Origin: Laceyella sacchari
GTDB taxonomy: Bacteria > Bacillota > Bacilli > Thermoactinomycetales > Thermoactinomycetaceae
DNA: 64,000 nt
Direction: 5' to 3'
Assembly (NCBI RefSeq): GCF_004343255.1
Contig: NZ_SMDD01000001.1
Location: forward strand, 1,394,738-1,458,737
Below, piece after piece: positions 44,652 through 54,127 of this stretch. Each line of letters opens with the position of its first letter. Positions within the stretch are counted from its first letter, which is position 1. The translations under genes and the position numbers were made by a program. The notes below the pieces were generated by a model that was not told the origin of the DNA, made no database searches, and saw only the letters and a program-made list of their open reading frames with translations.

Positions 44652-44659
44652 AGTGTATG
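44652..44659 (-). promoter_or_regulatory. Possible sigma-E -10 element of cotE
   Basis: CATACACT on the minus strand matches the sigma-E -10 consensus CATACAMT. The matching -35 is poor, so this is only a candidate. cotE of B. subtilis is known to use sigma-E. Confidence 0.35.
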
Positions 44660-44680
44660 CAGGGCAAGTGTCTAGAGTGC

Positions 44681-44713
44681 AAAAAAAACCCTGTGGAAAT
44701 TCTCCACAGGGTT
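44681..44713 (-). terminator. Rho-independent terminator after ricA
   Basis: AACCCTGTGGA pairs with TCCACAGGGTT and leads into eight T residues on the minus strand, just after the ricA stop. Confidence 0.92.
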
Positions 44714-44721
44714 GTCTTTTT

Positions 44722-45126
44722 TTAGCGGCAACTGCAAGCTCCTCCGCCGCAACCGCTAGCTGTCTCCCCACCCGTCTCCACGTCGATTTTTTGGGAGACA
44801 GTGTCGGCGATCACTTGCTGGATCGTCTGCAACAAGCCGTTAACCTCTACTTGCGCCTGTTGGTATTCGCGCACGATAGGCAAATGATTCAAATGTCCAT
44901 TCAATTTTTCCAGCTCTTGCTCAAGCAAACGGCTGTACTCCGGCTTCTGATAATGCTTCGCATGAACCAGCTCTTTTTGCTTGCGCTTAATGGATGCGAT
45001 CGTCTGTTGCACTGCATCGCTTTGGTTCACTTGCCTCTCCGCATCCCGAAAGCGTTTCACTTCTGCACTGCGCTCCAACAAGGCAGCGAAGTTGCGTGCT
45101 TCGGACAAGATCGCGTGTCTTGACAT
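44722..45126 (-). CDS. ricA: RicA (YmcA), subunit of the Y complex controlling RNA maturation and development
   Basis: The 134-residue helical protein has HAILSEARNFAALLERSAEV and a long central helix pair. Its C-terminal Cys-rich tail, SGCGGGACSCR, fits the iron-sulfur ligands reported for the RicA-RicF-RicT complex. In B. subtilis this complex works with RNase Y on operon mRNA processing and is needed for sporulation and biofilm formation. ATG at 45126 overlaps the end of miaB closely (1-base gap); miaB-ymcA pairing is conserved. RNase Y is encoded 9 kb away in this window. Confidence 0.88.
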   Translation of the reverse strand: MSRHAILSEARNFAALLERSAEVKRFRDAERQVNQSDAVQQTIASIKRKQKELVHAKHYQKPEYSRLLEQELEKLNGHLNHLPIVREYQQAQVEVNGLLQTIQQVIADTVSQKIDVETGGETASGCGGGACSCR

Positions 45127-45127
45127 C

Positions 45128-46606
45128 TCAACCACCCACCACACGGGACTCCTGATCAACCCAAACGCCTTTTAGCGTCCAAGTTTGCGGTTCATCGATC
45201 CGTACGTGTACCATCTTCCCAATGAGGTGCTTCGGACCGATGAAGTTTACCAACTTATTGGTGCGAGTGCGTCCAGAGAGCACATCCGGATTCTTTTTGC
45301 TTTCCCCTTCAACCAACACTTCTACGATTTTGCCGCGCAACGCTTCGTTCTTGCGGCGGCTAATTTCATTTTGCACTTCATTCAGGCGTTGTAGGCGTGC
45401 TTTCTTCACTTCCATCGGCACATCGTCTTTCATCTTGGCCGCCGGTGTGCCTTCTCGTGGAGAGTAGATGAAGGTGAAGGCCGAATCGTATTCCACTTCT
45501 TTCACCAAGGACAAGGTTTCTTCAAATTGTTCATCCGTTTCACCTGGGAATCCCACGATGATGTCCGTCGTCAGCACCACATCTGGGATCGCTTCCTTGA
45601 TTTTGCGGACAAGTTCCAGATATTGCTCGCGTGTGTATTTACGGGCCATCAGCTTCAAGACCTCGGAGCTTCCCGATTGCACTGGCAAGTGGATGTGCTC
45701 CACCAAATTCCCCCGTTTTGCCAGCACTTCAACGAGATGATCGTCGAAATCGCGCGGGTGGCTTGTGGTGAAGCGCACGCGCGGAATACCGATCTTACGA
45801 ACATCATCCATGAGATGGGCAAAGGTGTAATCGATATCTTCAAAGTCCTTACCGTATGCGTTGACGTTTTGCCCCAGCAACGTCACTTCTTGGTAACCTT
45901 TGCGCGCCAATTCGCGGATTTCGTTTAACACATCCTCTGGACGGCGGCTTCTCTCTTTCCCCCGCGTATATGGAACAATACAGTACGTGCAGAACTTGTC
46001 ACAACCGTACATGATGTTCACCCAAGCGCGCAAACCATCTTCACGTACTTTTGGCATGTTTTCAACGACGTCGCCCTCTTTAGACCAAACTTCGATCACC
46101 ATTTCCTTGGAGAAAAGCGCATTTTGAAGCAAAACAGGCAAGCGGTGGATGTTATGCGTACCAAAAACCAAGTCAACATGTTGGTAACTCTGTAGGATAC
46201 GGTTTACAACCACCTCTTCTTGAGACATGCAACCGCAAACACCCAAAATCAGATCCGGGTTTTCCAGCTTGAGTTGCTTTAAACGGCCCAATTCTCCAAA
46301 CACTTTGTCCTCCGCGTTTTCACGGATCGCGCAAGTGTTGAGGAGAATGATGTCTGCTTCCTCTTCACGATTGGTGCGGGTATAACTCATTTCTTCCAAA
46401 ATCCCGGCAATTGTCTCGCTATCATGGACATTCATCTGGCATCCGTACGTCTCAATCATGTATTTTTTGCCTTTTCCCACAGAGCGCATGTTTTCCGGGA
46501 TTTGCTCAAACTGGAGTACCTGCACATCCTCTTTGCCCCGTTTTTTGGCCTGTTTCAAATCTGGCGCGACAAAATATTGGCTGTAATCTTTCACTTGTTT
46601 GCCCAT
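45128..46606 (-). CDS. miaB: tRNA-2-methylthio-N6-dimethylallyladenosine synthase
   Basis: MiaB is a radical-SAM methylthiotransferase acting on i6A37 of tRNA after MiaA. The 492-residue protein has UPF0004 cysteines in [24 protein letters not shown] and GVCGCMSQ, the radical-SAM triad [15 protein letters not shown], and a C-terminal TRAM domain. ATG at 46606 follows AAAGGAT; a frame extension to 46666 lacks a site. A good sigma-A promoter lies about 100 bases upstream. Confidence 0.98.
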   Translation of the reverse strand: MGKQVKDYSQYFVAPDLKQAKKRGKEDVQVLQFEQIPENMRSVGKGKKYMIETYGCQMNVHDSETIAGILEEMSYTRTNREEEADIILLNTCAIRENAEDKVFGELGRLKQLKLENPDLILGVCGCMSQEEVVVNRILQSYQHVDLVFGTHNIHRLPVLLQNALFSKEMVIEVWSKEGDVVENMPKVREDGLRAWVNIMYGCDKFCTYCIVPYTRGKERSRRPEDVLNEIRELARKGYQEVTLLGQNVNAYGKDFEDIDYTFAHLMDDVRKIGIPRVRFTTSHPRDFDDHLVEVLAKRGNLVEHIHLPVQSGSSEVLKLMARKYTREQYLELVRKIKEAIPDVVLTTDIIVGFPGETDEQFEETLSLVKEVEYDSAFTFIYSPREGTPAAKMKDDVPMEVKKARLQRLNEVQNEISRRKNEALRGKIVEVLVEGESKKNPDVLSGRTRTNKLVNFIGPKHLIGKMVHVRIDEPQTWTLKGVWVDQESRVVGG

Positions 46607-46704
46607 GTCGTGTCCATCCTTTCTGAACAAACTTGAGATCCTGTGTTCTATGCCAAGAGCCATCACGGCTCAAAATGATCATAAAGTGCTCATTTAACTA
46701 AGTT

Positions 46705-46733
46705 ATTATACCTGATCTGTGCAACTAGATCAA
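46705..46733 (-). promoter_or_regulatory. Sigma-A promoter of miaB
   Basis: TTGATC and a perfect TATAAT are separated by 17 bases on the minus strand. Confidence 0.8.
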
Positions 46734-46949
46734 TGAATTCTCCTATATTCGCCATTTTCGGCAAGTCATACAACTTGCCAATTTCAAGGTTCCCGCTGCG
46801 AATCACCTCTTACTGCTGTACTTGACCTAATTCAAAGAGTCTGCAAAACAAACTTATTTATGTCGATAGTTAAAAGCCGTACACTGCCCCTGATTCATGC
46901 AAAATAACCTTGTATCTATTCACACATATTTGAACCGGAAGGTGATACG

Positions 46950-47108
46950 ATGCAATTAATCGGCTGGCGCTATGCACTCCACCTATTGCAACCAACACAC
47001 GCAGAACTTCTGTACAGCAATCGTCAATCTTTGGGATTACATGATCACCCCCATGGCTTCATTGGAGGACATGAAGCGCAATGTGAACCATGCTTCCATT
47101 TGTCGTGA
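46950..47108 (+). CDS. Possible small protein of 52 residues
   Basis: ATG at 46950 is preceded by GGAAGGTGAT, one of the better ribosome sites in the region. The predicted product starts MQLIGWRYALHLLQP and contains HDHPHGFIGGH followed by CEPC, a set of His and Cys that could bind metal. It is an isolated plus-strand frame with no clear promoter or homologue known to me, so it may be spurious. Confidence 0.28.
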   Translation: MQLIGWRYALHLLQPTHAELLYSNRQSLGLHDHPHGFIGGHEAQCEPCFHLS

Positions 47109-47340
47109 TTGACTCCTTAACCAACTCAATCATGGGTGCCACCTGTCTGTATGATCTGTGCACTGACCGATTGACGACGGAGATCGGCCACACCTATTAC
47201 GCCCCTTGCGCGCAGGGGACGGGAATCAACACTGAATGCAAATACCTCTTGTTTCAATGCCTTTGAAAAACCGGGGTTTGTTTTAAACAGATGAGCGAAA
47301 CCTTCTCTCCCAACGGGCCATTGACCTGCCACATAAGCAA

Positions 47341-47373
47341 GCCCAGCTTCTGCATGACACAGAAACTGGGCTT
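47341..47373 (-). terminator. Terminator-like hairpin after xpt
   Basis: AGCCCAGTTTCTG and CAGAAGCTGGGCT pair on the minus strand with one mismatch, 7 bases after the xpt stop. The following TTGCTTATG is a poor U-tract. Confidence 0.6.
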
Positions 47374-47379
47374 GTTCGC

Positions 47380-48006
<627 letters not shown>

Positions 48007-48024
48007 CTAGGCTTTCTCTCCATG

Positions 48025-48059
48025 GAAAAAGACAAAGACGCACCCGTCTTTGCCTTTTT
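48025..48059 (-). terminator. Riboswitch-controlled terminator of xpt
   Basis: GGCAAAGAC pairs with GTCTTTGTC (one G-U pair) and is followed by TTTTT on the minus strand. It lies immediately after the purine aptamer and serves as its expression platform. Confidence 0.85.
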
Positions 48060-48060
48060 G

Positions 48061-48132
48061 CCCACTCGTAGTCGGATGATTTACGGTCATCCGGTAGAAA
48101 CTCGCAAGCCAATTCTTGCGATTATATGAGGG
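48061..48132 (-). ncRNA. Guanine-sensing purine riboswitch aptamer
   Basis: The minus strand reads CCTCATATAATCGC, the P2 hairpin, GTTTCTACCGG, the P3 hairpin with CCGTAAAT, and CCGACTACGAG, matching the conserved core of purine riboswitches. The base pairing with the ligand is C in CCGACTA, which specifies guanine rather than adenine. With the terminator that follows it should switch xpt off when guanine or hypoxanthine is bound. Confidence 0.95.
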
Positions 48133-48203
48133 ACATCTTCATTTTAACAAATTATATATGACCCTGTCCGTTCTAGCTATCAAAAAATTATCGAAGGCAT
48201 GAT

Positions 48204-48938
48204 TCAAACATCTATTTGCATGCCGATCCGGCTTACCTGGCAGGGACCAGGAAACACGGCTTGTGCTTCCTCTCCGAGCGGCGTGGGATCTCGTTCCGGA
48301 TACAAATGAGTCAACAGTAGTCGCTTGGCTTGAAGCGCCACACCGACTTCCGCAGCTTGTTTGGCGGACAAATGCCCTATGGGATGCGCCGGTAGCTCCT
48401 GATGTAGATACGTCGCCTCACACACAAACAAATCCGGTTTTTTCCCCATCACCGACCAATCCGTTTTTGGCCCAGCATCAGCGCCATACAAAATCGTTTT
48501 TTCCCCGTCGGAAATGCGAATGGCATAACACGGAATGGCGTGATCGGTGCGATGAAAGCTAAATGTGAGCTTGCCTATGCTGACCGGCTCTGTTCCTATC
48601 GGCCGTTTGTCGATCAAGTTTTGATAACTCAGCTTTGCGTACCAATGGGCGGGTTCCGCCGGCGCCCATACAGGCAGGGGGCGCTTTCGTTTTTGCTGGT
48701 TGTTAGCAACCAACAACGCGTATTGCAAAACAAAGAAATCGGAGATATGGTCATGATGCAAATGGGATAAAAACACAGCATCCAGTTCATAAATCGGCAT
48801 CATTTTGGCCAGTTGTGCCAACACGCCACTACCACAATCGATTAGGATGCGCTTTTGATCCGCCTCCAACAAATACCCCAACGTCGCCCCACCCGGCGCC
48901 GGATAAGGGGAATAACATCCCAGCACAGTCCACCGCAT
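48204..48938 (-). CDS. MBL-fold metallo-hydrolase, RNase Z / YhfI-like
   Basis: The 244-residue cytoplasmic protein has the zinc-binding signature LSHLHHDHISDF near residue 60, a further Asp in ILYGADAGPKTDWS, and a final His in LLLTHLYPERD. The opening TVLGCYSPYPAPGGATLGYL is typical of the YhfI-like branch. It may cleave a phosphodiester or related bond; the substrate is unknown. It stands alone between the riboswitch of xpt and the kor operon. Confidence 0.87.
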   Translation of the reverse strand: MRWTVLGCYSPYPAPGGATLGYLLEADQKRILIDCGSGVLAQLAKMMPIYELDAVFLSHLHHDHISDFFVLQYALLVANNQQKRKRPLPVWAPAEPAHWYAKLSYQNLIDKRPIGTEPVSIGKLTFSFHRTDHAIPCYAIRISDGEKTILYGADAGPKTDWSVMGKKPDLFVCEATYLHQELPAHPIGHLSAKQAAEVGVALQAKRLLLTHLYPERDPTPLGEEAQAVFPGPCQVSRIGMQIDV

Positions 48939-48963
48939 GGTCGAAAGCCGCCTCCTTTGTATG

Positions 48964-48998
48964 AAGAAACCACTCCCTGGGCAAGGAAGTGGTTTTTC
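48964..48998 (-). terminator. Terminator-like hairpin after korB
   Basis: AAACCACTTCC and GGGAGTGGTTT pair with one mismatch around a short loop, a few bases after the korB stop, followed by TTTCTTC on the minus strand. Confidence 0.72.
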
Positions 48999-49004
48999 TA
49001 CTTA

Positions 49005-49871
49005 TTATGCAAACTCAGCCACTAATTTATCAAAGTGCTCACGATCAAGCATCAAATCCTGCTTAGCCAGCGGCTCTTCTTTGAACCCTTTGATCATCTC
49101 TTCGTAGGATTTGCGCTCTTTGTTTTGATAGATAATACCTGTTACCAGGCCATGATGTTCCATCAACTTCTGCATAGCCATGGAACGGTTGGAGGCGTCG
49201 TAATTCTCGTCGTTGTCCAGGTTTACGAGATTCTCCTTGAACCAGTCATACGTGTTGACTTTGTTATAGGTAACACATGGGCTGTAAACGTTGATCAAAG
49301 AGAACCCTTTGTGTTTGATACCTTCTTCAATGACGTGGGTCAATTGCTTCAAATCGCTGGAAACCGATTGTGCCACGAATCCCGCTCCTACCGTCAACGC
49401 CATTTCCATCGGATGGATGGCCGATTCGATCGAACCACTTGGCGTACTCTTGGTTTTGAAACCCATCTCACTGCGGGGCGAAGTTTGTCCTTTGGTCAAT
49501 CCGTACACTTGGTTATCCATCACGATGTAGGTGATGTCCACATTCCGGCGGATCGAGTGAACAGTATGTCCCATCCCGATCGCAAAACCGTCTCCGTCAC
49601 CACCAGCGGCAACCACCGTCAAATCGCGGTTAGCGAGCTTCAAGCCTTGGGCGATTGGCAAGGCACGACCATGTACACCATGCAAACCATATGCATTCAC
49701 ATAACCTGAGATGCGTCCTGAACAACCAATTCCCGATACGACTGCAACATCATGCGGTTCCAACCCAAGATTGGCGAAAGCACGCTGCATGGCGGCCAAC
49801 ACAGAGAAATCACCACAACCTGGGCACCAGTTGGGCTTTACTTTGTTGCGAAAATCTTTAAATGTGGCCAT
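49005..49871 (-). CDS. korB: 2-oxoacid:ferredoxin oxidoreductase, beta subunit
   Basis: The 288-residue TPP-binding subunit has WCPGCGDFSVLAAMQRA, VSGIGCSGRISGYVN, and the TPP motif GGDGDGFAIGMGHTVHS. With KorA it oxidises a 2-oxoacid (2-oxoglutarate or pyruvate) to the acyl-CoA and reduces ferredoxin. ATG at 49871 overlaps the korA end by 14 bases and has AAGGAG upstream. A longer frame to 49940 is not needed. B. subtilis has no direct counterpart at this position; many thermophilic Bacillales do. Confidence 0.93.
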   Translation of the reverse strand: MATFKDFRNKVKPNWCPGCGDFSVLAAMQRAFANLGLEPHDVAVVSGIGCSGRISGYVNAYGLHGVHGRALPIAQGLKLANRDLTVVAAGGDGDGFAIGMGHTVHSIRRNVDITYIVMDNQVYGLTKGQTSPRSEMGFKTKSTPSGSIESAIHPMEMALTVGAGFVAQSVSSDLKQLTHVIEEGIKHKGFSLINVYSPCVTYNKVNTYDWFKENLVNLDNDENYDASNRSMAMQKLMEHHGLVTGIIYQNKERKSYEEMIKGFKEEPLAKQDLMLDREHFDKLVAEFA

Positions 49872-51618
49872 GAACCAACAGCTCCTTACATTGTTTGTAA
49901 ATTTCAGATGGCAAGAATGGATTTCCATCGTATTTGCCATAGTGAACTAATTTCTCGGCGAATCCTACATGCATTTTGATCAGATTGGTCAATTGTCCTG
50001 TCGCGTTATTTTCTACAACCAACACTTTTTTCGCCTTTTGGATTTGCTGTTGCATGATCTCCGTCGGGAAAGGCAAAATTTGGCGGATGTGGGCATGATT
50101 CACTTTCAATCCTTCTTCTTCCAACCGCTCTTTTGCTTCCGTGATCGTGCCGCGGGTGGAATTGAAGCCCACGATCAGAAGATCTGCCTCGTCATGTTGC
50201 GCATCCAGGAATACAGGGGTGTCGAAGTCGATGCCATTGCTCAACTTGGACAAGCGTTTATCCATCATCCGTTTACGATTGAGCGGATTTTCCGATGGAC
50301 GCCCCGTTTCATCGTGTTCTACCCCGGTCACATGATGCAAGCCGTCTTTTTTCCCTGGCAGAACGCGGCGAGAAATGCCGTCTTCCGTGAATTCGTAACG
50401 CGGGAACAGCTGTGAATTTTCAAGTGGCGGCAACTCTTCGTTCCAGTCAACCAATTTTCCGCGCTTGATTTCGATCCGATCATAGTCAAGCGGATTGACG
50501 GTTTGCTTACCGAGGGAAAGCGCCAAGTCCGACAAGATAATAACCGGACATTGATATTGCTCCGCCAAGTTGAAGGCTTGAATCGTGTCATAGAAGCACT
50601 CTTCCACCGTGCTCGGAGCCAACACGATTTTCGGAATTTCCCCGTGAGTGCTGTAAAGCATGGCCAATACGTCACTTTGCTCCTGCTTGGTCGGCAACCC
50701 GGTGCTTGGACCCCCGCGCTGGGTATTGACGATGACAGCTGGCGTTTCAGTCATTCCGGCGAGGCCGATCGCTTCAGTCATCAAGGAGAGCCCCGGTCCG
50801 GCAGACGCCGTCAACGCACGCACACCACCATAGTTGGCGCCGATCACCATCGTCATCGCAGCGATCTCGTCCTCGGTTTGCACTACTGTACCACCGAGCT
50901 CAGGCAACTTTTTGATGAGGTATTCCATGATTTCAGAAGACGGCGTAATTGGATATGCCGCCATCAAACGCGCACCTGCAGCGACCGCTCCCAACGCAAT
51001 GGCATCATTTCCGATCATATATAAGCGCTTTTTGCCATCAGATGGATCTAAGCGGAACTTTGTAATGGTGTTGCCGATCTGCTCTTGCACATACTCATGG
51101 CCTTTTGTGATCGCTTCCATATTTTTGTCTACTACTTTTTGCCCTTTTCTGGCGAATCTTTCTTCGATCACATCTTTAAAGGCGTCAACCGACAGTCCCA
51201 GCAATGCGATGGAAGCACCCACGGCCACCATGTTTTTCATTTGGGCCATGCCAACTTCTTCCGCAATTTTGGTGAATGGAACTGCGAGAAGGTGTGCAGT
51301 GACTCCCTCCGGAACGGTTGGATTAAATTTGGCATCAGCCAAGATCACACCATCTGCAATCAACTCATGCGCATTTAAGTCAATTGTTTCTTGGTCAAAT
51401 GCAACAAGAATATCCAGCTCGTCGGAAATGGAGCGAACCGGGCTTGTGCTGATGCGAATCTTGGTATTGGAATGCCCGCCTTTGATGCGTGAGGAGAAGT
51501 GCCTGTAACCGTATAGATAATAGCCCTTGCGATTTAGTGCGGTCGACAAGGTTTCCCCCGCACTGTCGATACCTTCCCCCTGCTGTCCGCCCACTTTCCA
51601 CGAAAGCTGCTTAACCAT
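49858..51618 (-). CDS. korA: 2-oxoacid:ferredoxin oxidoreductase, alpha subunit with fused gamma domain
   Basis: In this 586-residue fusion, the gamma domain (about 1-190) has KVGGQQGEGIDSAGETL and GGHSNTKIRIS. The alpha pyrimidine-binding domain has RLMAAYPITPSSEIMEYL and TEAIGLAGMTETPAVIVNTQ, and the C-terminal domain has LLIVGFNSTRGTITEA. ATG at 51618 follows AAAGGAGATGAG. Partnered with korB; ferredoxin itself is not encoded here. Substrate preference, 2-oxoglutarate or branched-chain oxoacids, is not evident. Confidence 0.93.
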   Translation of the reverse strand: MVKQLSWKVGGQQGEGIDSAGETLSTALNRKGYYLYGYRHFSSRIKGGHSNTKIRISTSPVRSISDELDILVAFDQETIDLNAHELIADGVILADAKFNPTVPEGVTAHLLAVPFTKIAEEVGMAQMKNMVAVGASIALLGLSVDAFKDVIEERFARKGQKVVDKNMEAITKGHEYVQEQIGNTITKFRLDPSDGKKRLYMIGNDAIALGAVAAGARLMAAYPITPSSEIMEYLIKKLPELGGTVVQTEDEIAAMTMVIGANYGGVRALTASAGPGLSLMTEAIGLAGMTETPAVIVNTQRGGPSTGLPTKQEQSDVLAMLYSTHGEIPKIVLAPSTVEECFYDTIQAFNLAEQYQCPVIILSDLALSLGKQTVNPLDYDRIEIKRGKLVDWNEELPPLENSQLFPRYEFTEDGISRRVLPGKKDGLHHVTGVEHDETGRPSENPLNRKRMMDKRLSKLSNGIDFDTPVFLDAQHDEADLLIVGFNSTRGTITEAKERLEEEGLKVNHAHIRQILPFPTEIMQQQIQKAKKVLVVENNATGQLTNLIKMHVGFAEKLVHYGKYDGNPFLPSEIYKQCKELLVHGHI

Positions 51619-51863
51619 GAACTCATCTCCTTTAATCCTGCCACACACTACACAATAATAAGAAATTTGCAACCCTCTTCACAAAGAAGAAGACGGAATA
51701 ACGCTTCCTTGTGAGTGATAGCATTTTCATGTATTAATTCTAGTCCTCTACCCATTAAAAAGCAACCGGGTAAAGCCCGCTTACAACCCAATTTCTCTTT
51801 TTTTTAATCATCTGGTGCTTTTTGCGAAAAGGAGATCCACCTCACGTCTTTTTTTACGCTTTT

Positions 51864-52811
51864 TTATGGGGACAAATGTCTCTGGTAAAACTGTTTGCCA
51901 TTCTCCCAGCCCCACTTGCGGACGAGATCGTCTCCATACCTTTTTGACAAGGCTTCCACCAATTGCGGAAGGCGGTTGTAGCTCTCCAATCCGGGCAACT
52001 TGTTGGCAAACCCGTCAAAGTCTGAGCCAAAAAACAGATGATCCGCTCCCCCAAGGGTGCAAATATGCTCAACATGACGGAGCACTTGGTCGATCGTAGC
52101 CTCAGCCGCGCAATCGTGTACAAACTCCGGCACAAACGTGACCCCGATCAATCCTTGGCGTTGGATGAGCGCTTCGATCTGCTCATCTCCTAAGTTGCGT
52201 TTATGTGCGCACACCGTTCGGCAATTGGAATGTGAAGCGAGAATGGGCAAGCCTGTTTCCTCAATCACTTCCCAAAACCCTCTGTCAGATAGATGGGAAA
52301 CATCCAAGATCATCCCCAGCCGCTTCATCTCTATAATCACTTGACGCCCAAACCGCGTCAATCCCCCACCGCGCTCTTCATAGATGCCGTCAGCTACCTC
52401 ATTGGCAAAATTCCAGGTCAACCCCATTTGCCGCACGCCGAGCCGGTGAAACAAGCGTAGATTGGCCAAGTCCCCGTGCAAGGCGTCTGCTCCCTCCAAC
52501 AGTAACAGCGCCCCGATGCGCCCATGTCCGCATTCATCCATTTGGCCTCCGTCGGTCACCAAGAAAACCCGCGATCCATCCTGAACCACTTCCTCATAAA
52601 AAAAATCGATCTCTTTGAGCGCCACAGCCAAGCGTTGTTGCCGCGGCACCGACTCCGGCGTCCACACGGCAAACACTTGCATGGCCACACCCGCCTCCCG
52701 CAAACAATGATAAGAACTGTCCAACGGAGACCCTTGATCGTAAAAAGTACGGTACTGGGGATCGCGCCACATTTTACTCAACACGTCGCAATGACCATCT
52801 ATCCATCTCAT
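51864..52811 (-). CDS. Membrane dipeptidase family (renal dipeptidase-like) peptidase
   Basis: The 315-residue zinc peptidase of family M19 has WIDGHCDVLSKMW with the first metal His-x-Asp, ALLLLEGADALHGDL with the bridging Glu, LDVSHLSDRGFWEV, PILASHSNCRTVCAHKRNL and GSDFDGF. It hydrolyses dipeptides, possibly those from spore peptidoglycan. ATG at 52811 follows GGAGG at 8 bases. It is downstream of spoVS, an arrangement conserved in related bacilli, but a terminator separates the two. Confidence 0.9.
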   Translation of the reverse strand: MRWIDGHCDVLSKMWRDPQYRTFYDQGSPLDSSYHCLREAGVAMQVFAVWTPESVPRQQRLAVALKEIDFFYEEVVQDGSRVFLVTDGGQMDECGHGRIGALLLLEGADALHGDLANLRLFHRLGVRQMGLTWNFANEVADGIYEERGGGLTRFGRQVIIEMKRLGMILDVSHLSDRGFWEVIEETGLPILASHSNCRTVCAHKRNLGDEQIEALIQRQGLIGVTFVPEFVHDCAAEATIDQVLRHVEHICTLGGADHLFFGSDFDGFANKLPGLESYNRLPQLVEALSKRYGDDLVRKWGWENGKQFYQRHLSP

Positions 52812-52828
52812 CCCATTTCCCTCCACTT

Positions 52829-52867
52829 AAAAAAAAACCTGTCTATATAAATAAACAGGTTTTTTTG
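52829..52867 (-). terminator. Rho-independent terminator after spoVS
   Basis: AAACCTGT and ACAGGTTT form the stem base (on the minus strand AAACCTGTTTATTT...AGACAGGTTT) and lead into a run of T, 20 bases after the spoVS stop. Confidence 0.88.
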
Positions 52868-52886
52868 AATATATTGTTTCCATAAA

Positions 52887-53147
52887 TTATCGAGGTTCCA
52901 CGATTAATTTAATCGCGGTACGCTCTTCACCATCGATCACAATATCCGTAAAGGCTGGAATGCAGATAAGATCAATTCCACTCGGCGCGACAAACCCTCG
53001 TGCAATCGCAACTGCTTTGACAGCTTGATTTAGCGCCCCTGCGCCAATTGCTTGCATCTCTGCTTGACCACGTTCACGCAAGACCCCGGCGAGTGCACCA
53101 GCAACAGAATTCGGATTGGATTTTGCTGAAACTTTTAATACTTCCAT
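52887..53147 (-). CDS. spoVS: Stage V sporulation protein S
   Basis: The 86-residue Alba-like protein has EVLKVSAKSNPNSVAGALAG, AIGAGALNQAVKAVAIARGF and IDLICIPAFTDIVIDGEERT, nearly identical to other SpoVS proteins. It affects septum progress and coat assembly during sporulation. ATG at 53147 follows GGAGG. A sigma-H type promoter sits 45-73 bases upstream, consistent with early sporulation expression. Confidence 0.97.
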   Translation of the reverse strand: MEVLKVSAKSNPNSVAGALAGVLRERGQAEMQAIGAGALNQAVKAVAIARGFVAPSGIDLICIPAFTDIVIDGEERTAIKLIVEPR

Positions 53148-53191
53148 GAAGGTACCTCCTCGATGGTTGAAGTGAGTCCACTACTTCTATC

Positions 53192-53220
53192 CTATTCGAC
53201 CCACACATAAAAATTCCTTC
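53192..53220 (-). promoter_or_regulatory. Sigma-H promoter of spoVS
   Basis: On the minus strand GAAGGAATT and GTCGAATAG are separated by 11 bases. They match the sigma-H consensus RNAGGAWWW - N11-12 - RNNGAATWW at all but the last position. spoVS is a known sigma-H gene in B. subtilis. Confidence 0.82.
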
Positions 53221-53268
53221 TAATTTACATAGATACCGGTAAAAAATCATAAATAAATTTATTTATAA

Positions 53269-54066
53269 TCAACCGATAAGAGGCATATCATCATCTATCC
53301 GAATCCGTTTAATTTTTTTCGCTTTCTTTGTTTCTTTATCAAAGTCAAATAATACGGCATTAAATTGCGTTCTGCCCTTCGCCACTTCAAAGCGCACAGG
53401 TAGTTGCGTGACAAATCGTTTGATTACCGCTGTTCTTTCCATCCCGATCACGCTGTCGTATGGGCCCACCATGCCCACATCTGTCAAATATCCCGTCCCT
53501 TTGGGCAGAATCTTTTCATCCGCTGTCTGTACATGGGTGTGCGTGCCAACCACCGCTGACACTCTGCCATCGACATACCAGGCAAATGCCTGTTTTTCAG
53601 ACGTTGTCTCCGCGTGAAAATCGATCAGGATATAAGTATTGTGAGAAAGTTGTTGCAACAGGCGGTCGGCGGTGCGGAACGGGCAATCAAGCGCCGATTC
53701 CATATACGCTCTTCCCATCAAGTTGATCACCGCCAGCTTCCCCCCTTTTGTAGACAAGACAGTCATGCCTTTTCCAGGGGTGCCTTTCGGAAAGTTCGCT
53801 GGTCGGATCAAATGGGCTTCCTCATCGATAAAGTCAAAGACTTCCCCTTGCCCCCAAGCATGGTTTCCCAGTGTGACACAGTCGATCCCGGCATCGAGCC
53901 ATTCGCGCACAATCGCGCGTTGAATGCCACGTCCGTTGGCGGCCGCGTTTTCACCGTTAACCACAATCGCATCAGGTGAGTACATTTGCTTCAGTTTTGG
54001 TAAATATGTCTTTAGTGTTTGGCGACCAATGTTGCCCACTACATCGCCGATCATTAATACTCTCAT
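53269..54066 (-). CDS. ymdB: YmdB-type metallophosphoesterase
   Basis: The 265-residue enzyme cleaves 2',3'-cyclic nucleotides and influences biofilm and RNase Y-related mRNA levels in B. subtilis. Metal-binding motifs are VLMIGDVVGNIGRQ, VVNGENAAANGRG, CVTLGNHAWGQGE, LIDFHAETTSEKQA and VVGTHTHVQTADE. ATG at 54066 follows GGAGG at long spacing. It lies downstream of rny with a terminator between, so it may be partly independent. Confidence 0.96.
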   Translation of the reverse strand: MRVLMIGDVVGNIGRQTLKTYLPKLKQMYSPDAIVVNGENAAANGRGIQRAIVREWLDAGIDCVTLGNHAWGQGEVFDFIDEEAHLIRPANFPKGTPGKGMTVLSTKGGKLAVINLMGRAYMESALDCPFRTADRLLQQLSHNTYILIDFHAETTSEKQAFAWYVDGRVSAVVGTHTHVQTADEKILPKGTGYLTDVGMVGPYDSVIGMERTAVIKRFVTQLPVRFEVAKGRTQFNAVLFDFDKETKKAKKIKRIRIDDDMPLIG

Positions 54067-54094
54067 ATATGGTTTGAGCCTCCAAACTCTTTGT

Positions 54095-54127
54095 AAAAAA
54101 TAAAGCGGCCCAAAGGCCACTTTATTT
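54095..54127 (-). terminator. Rho-independent terminator at the end of rny
   Basis: AAATAAAG-GGCC pairs with GGCC-CTTTATTT around TTTG (one C-A mismatch) and is followed by TTTTTT. The stem overlaps the rny stop codon. Confidence 0.88.

Larger units (their letters stand above)
46734..47379. other. Intergenic region between miaB and xpt
   Basis: About 650 bases hold one possible small plus-strand frame (46950-47108). A minus-strand frame of 85 codons at 47126-47383 overlaps the xpt terminator-like hairpin and is probably not a gene. No pbuX permease follows xpt, unlike in many Bacillales. Confidence 0.5.
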
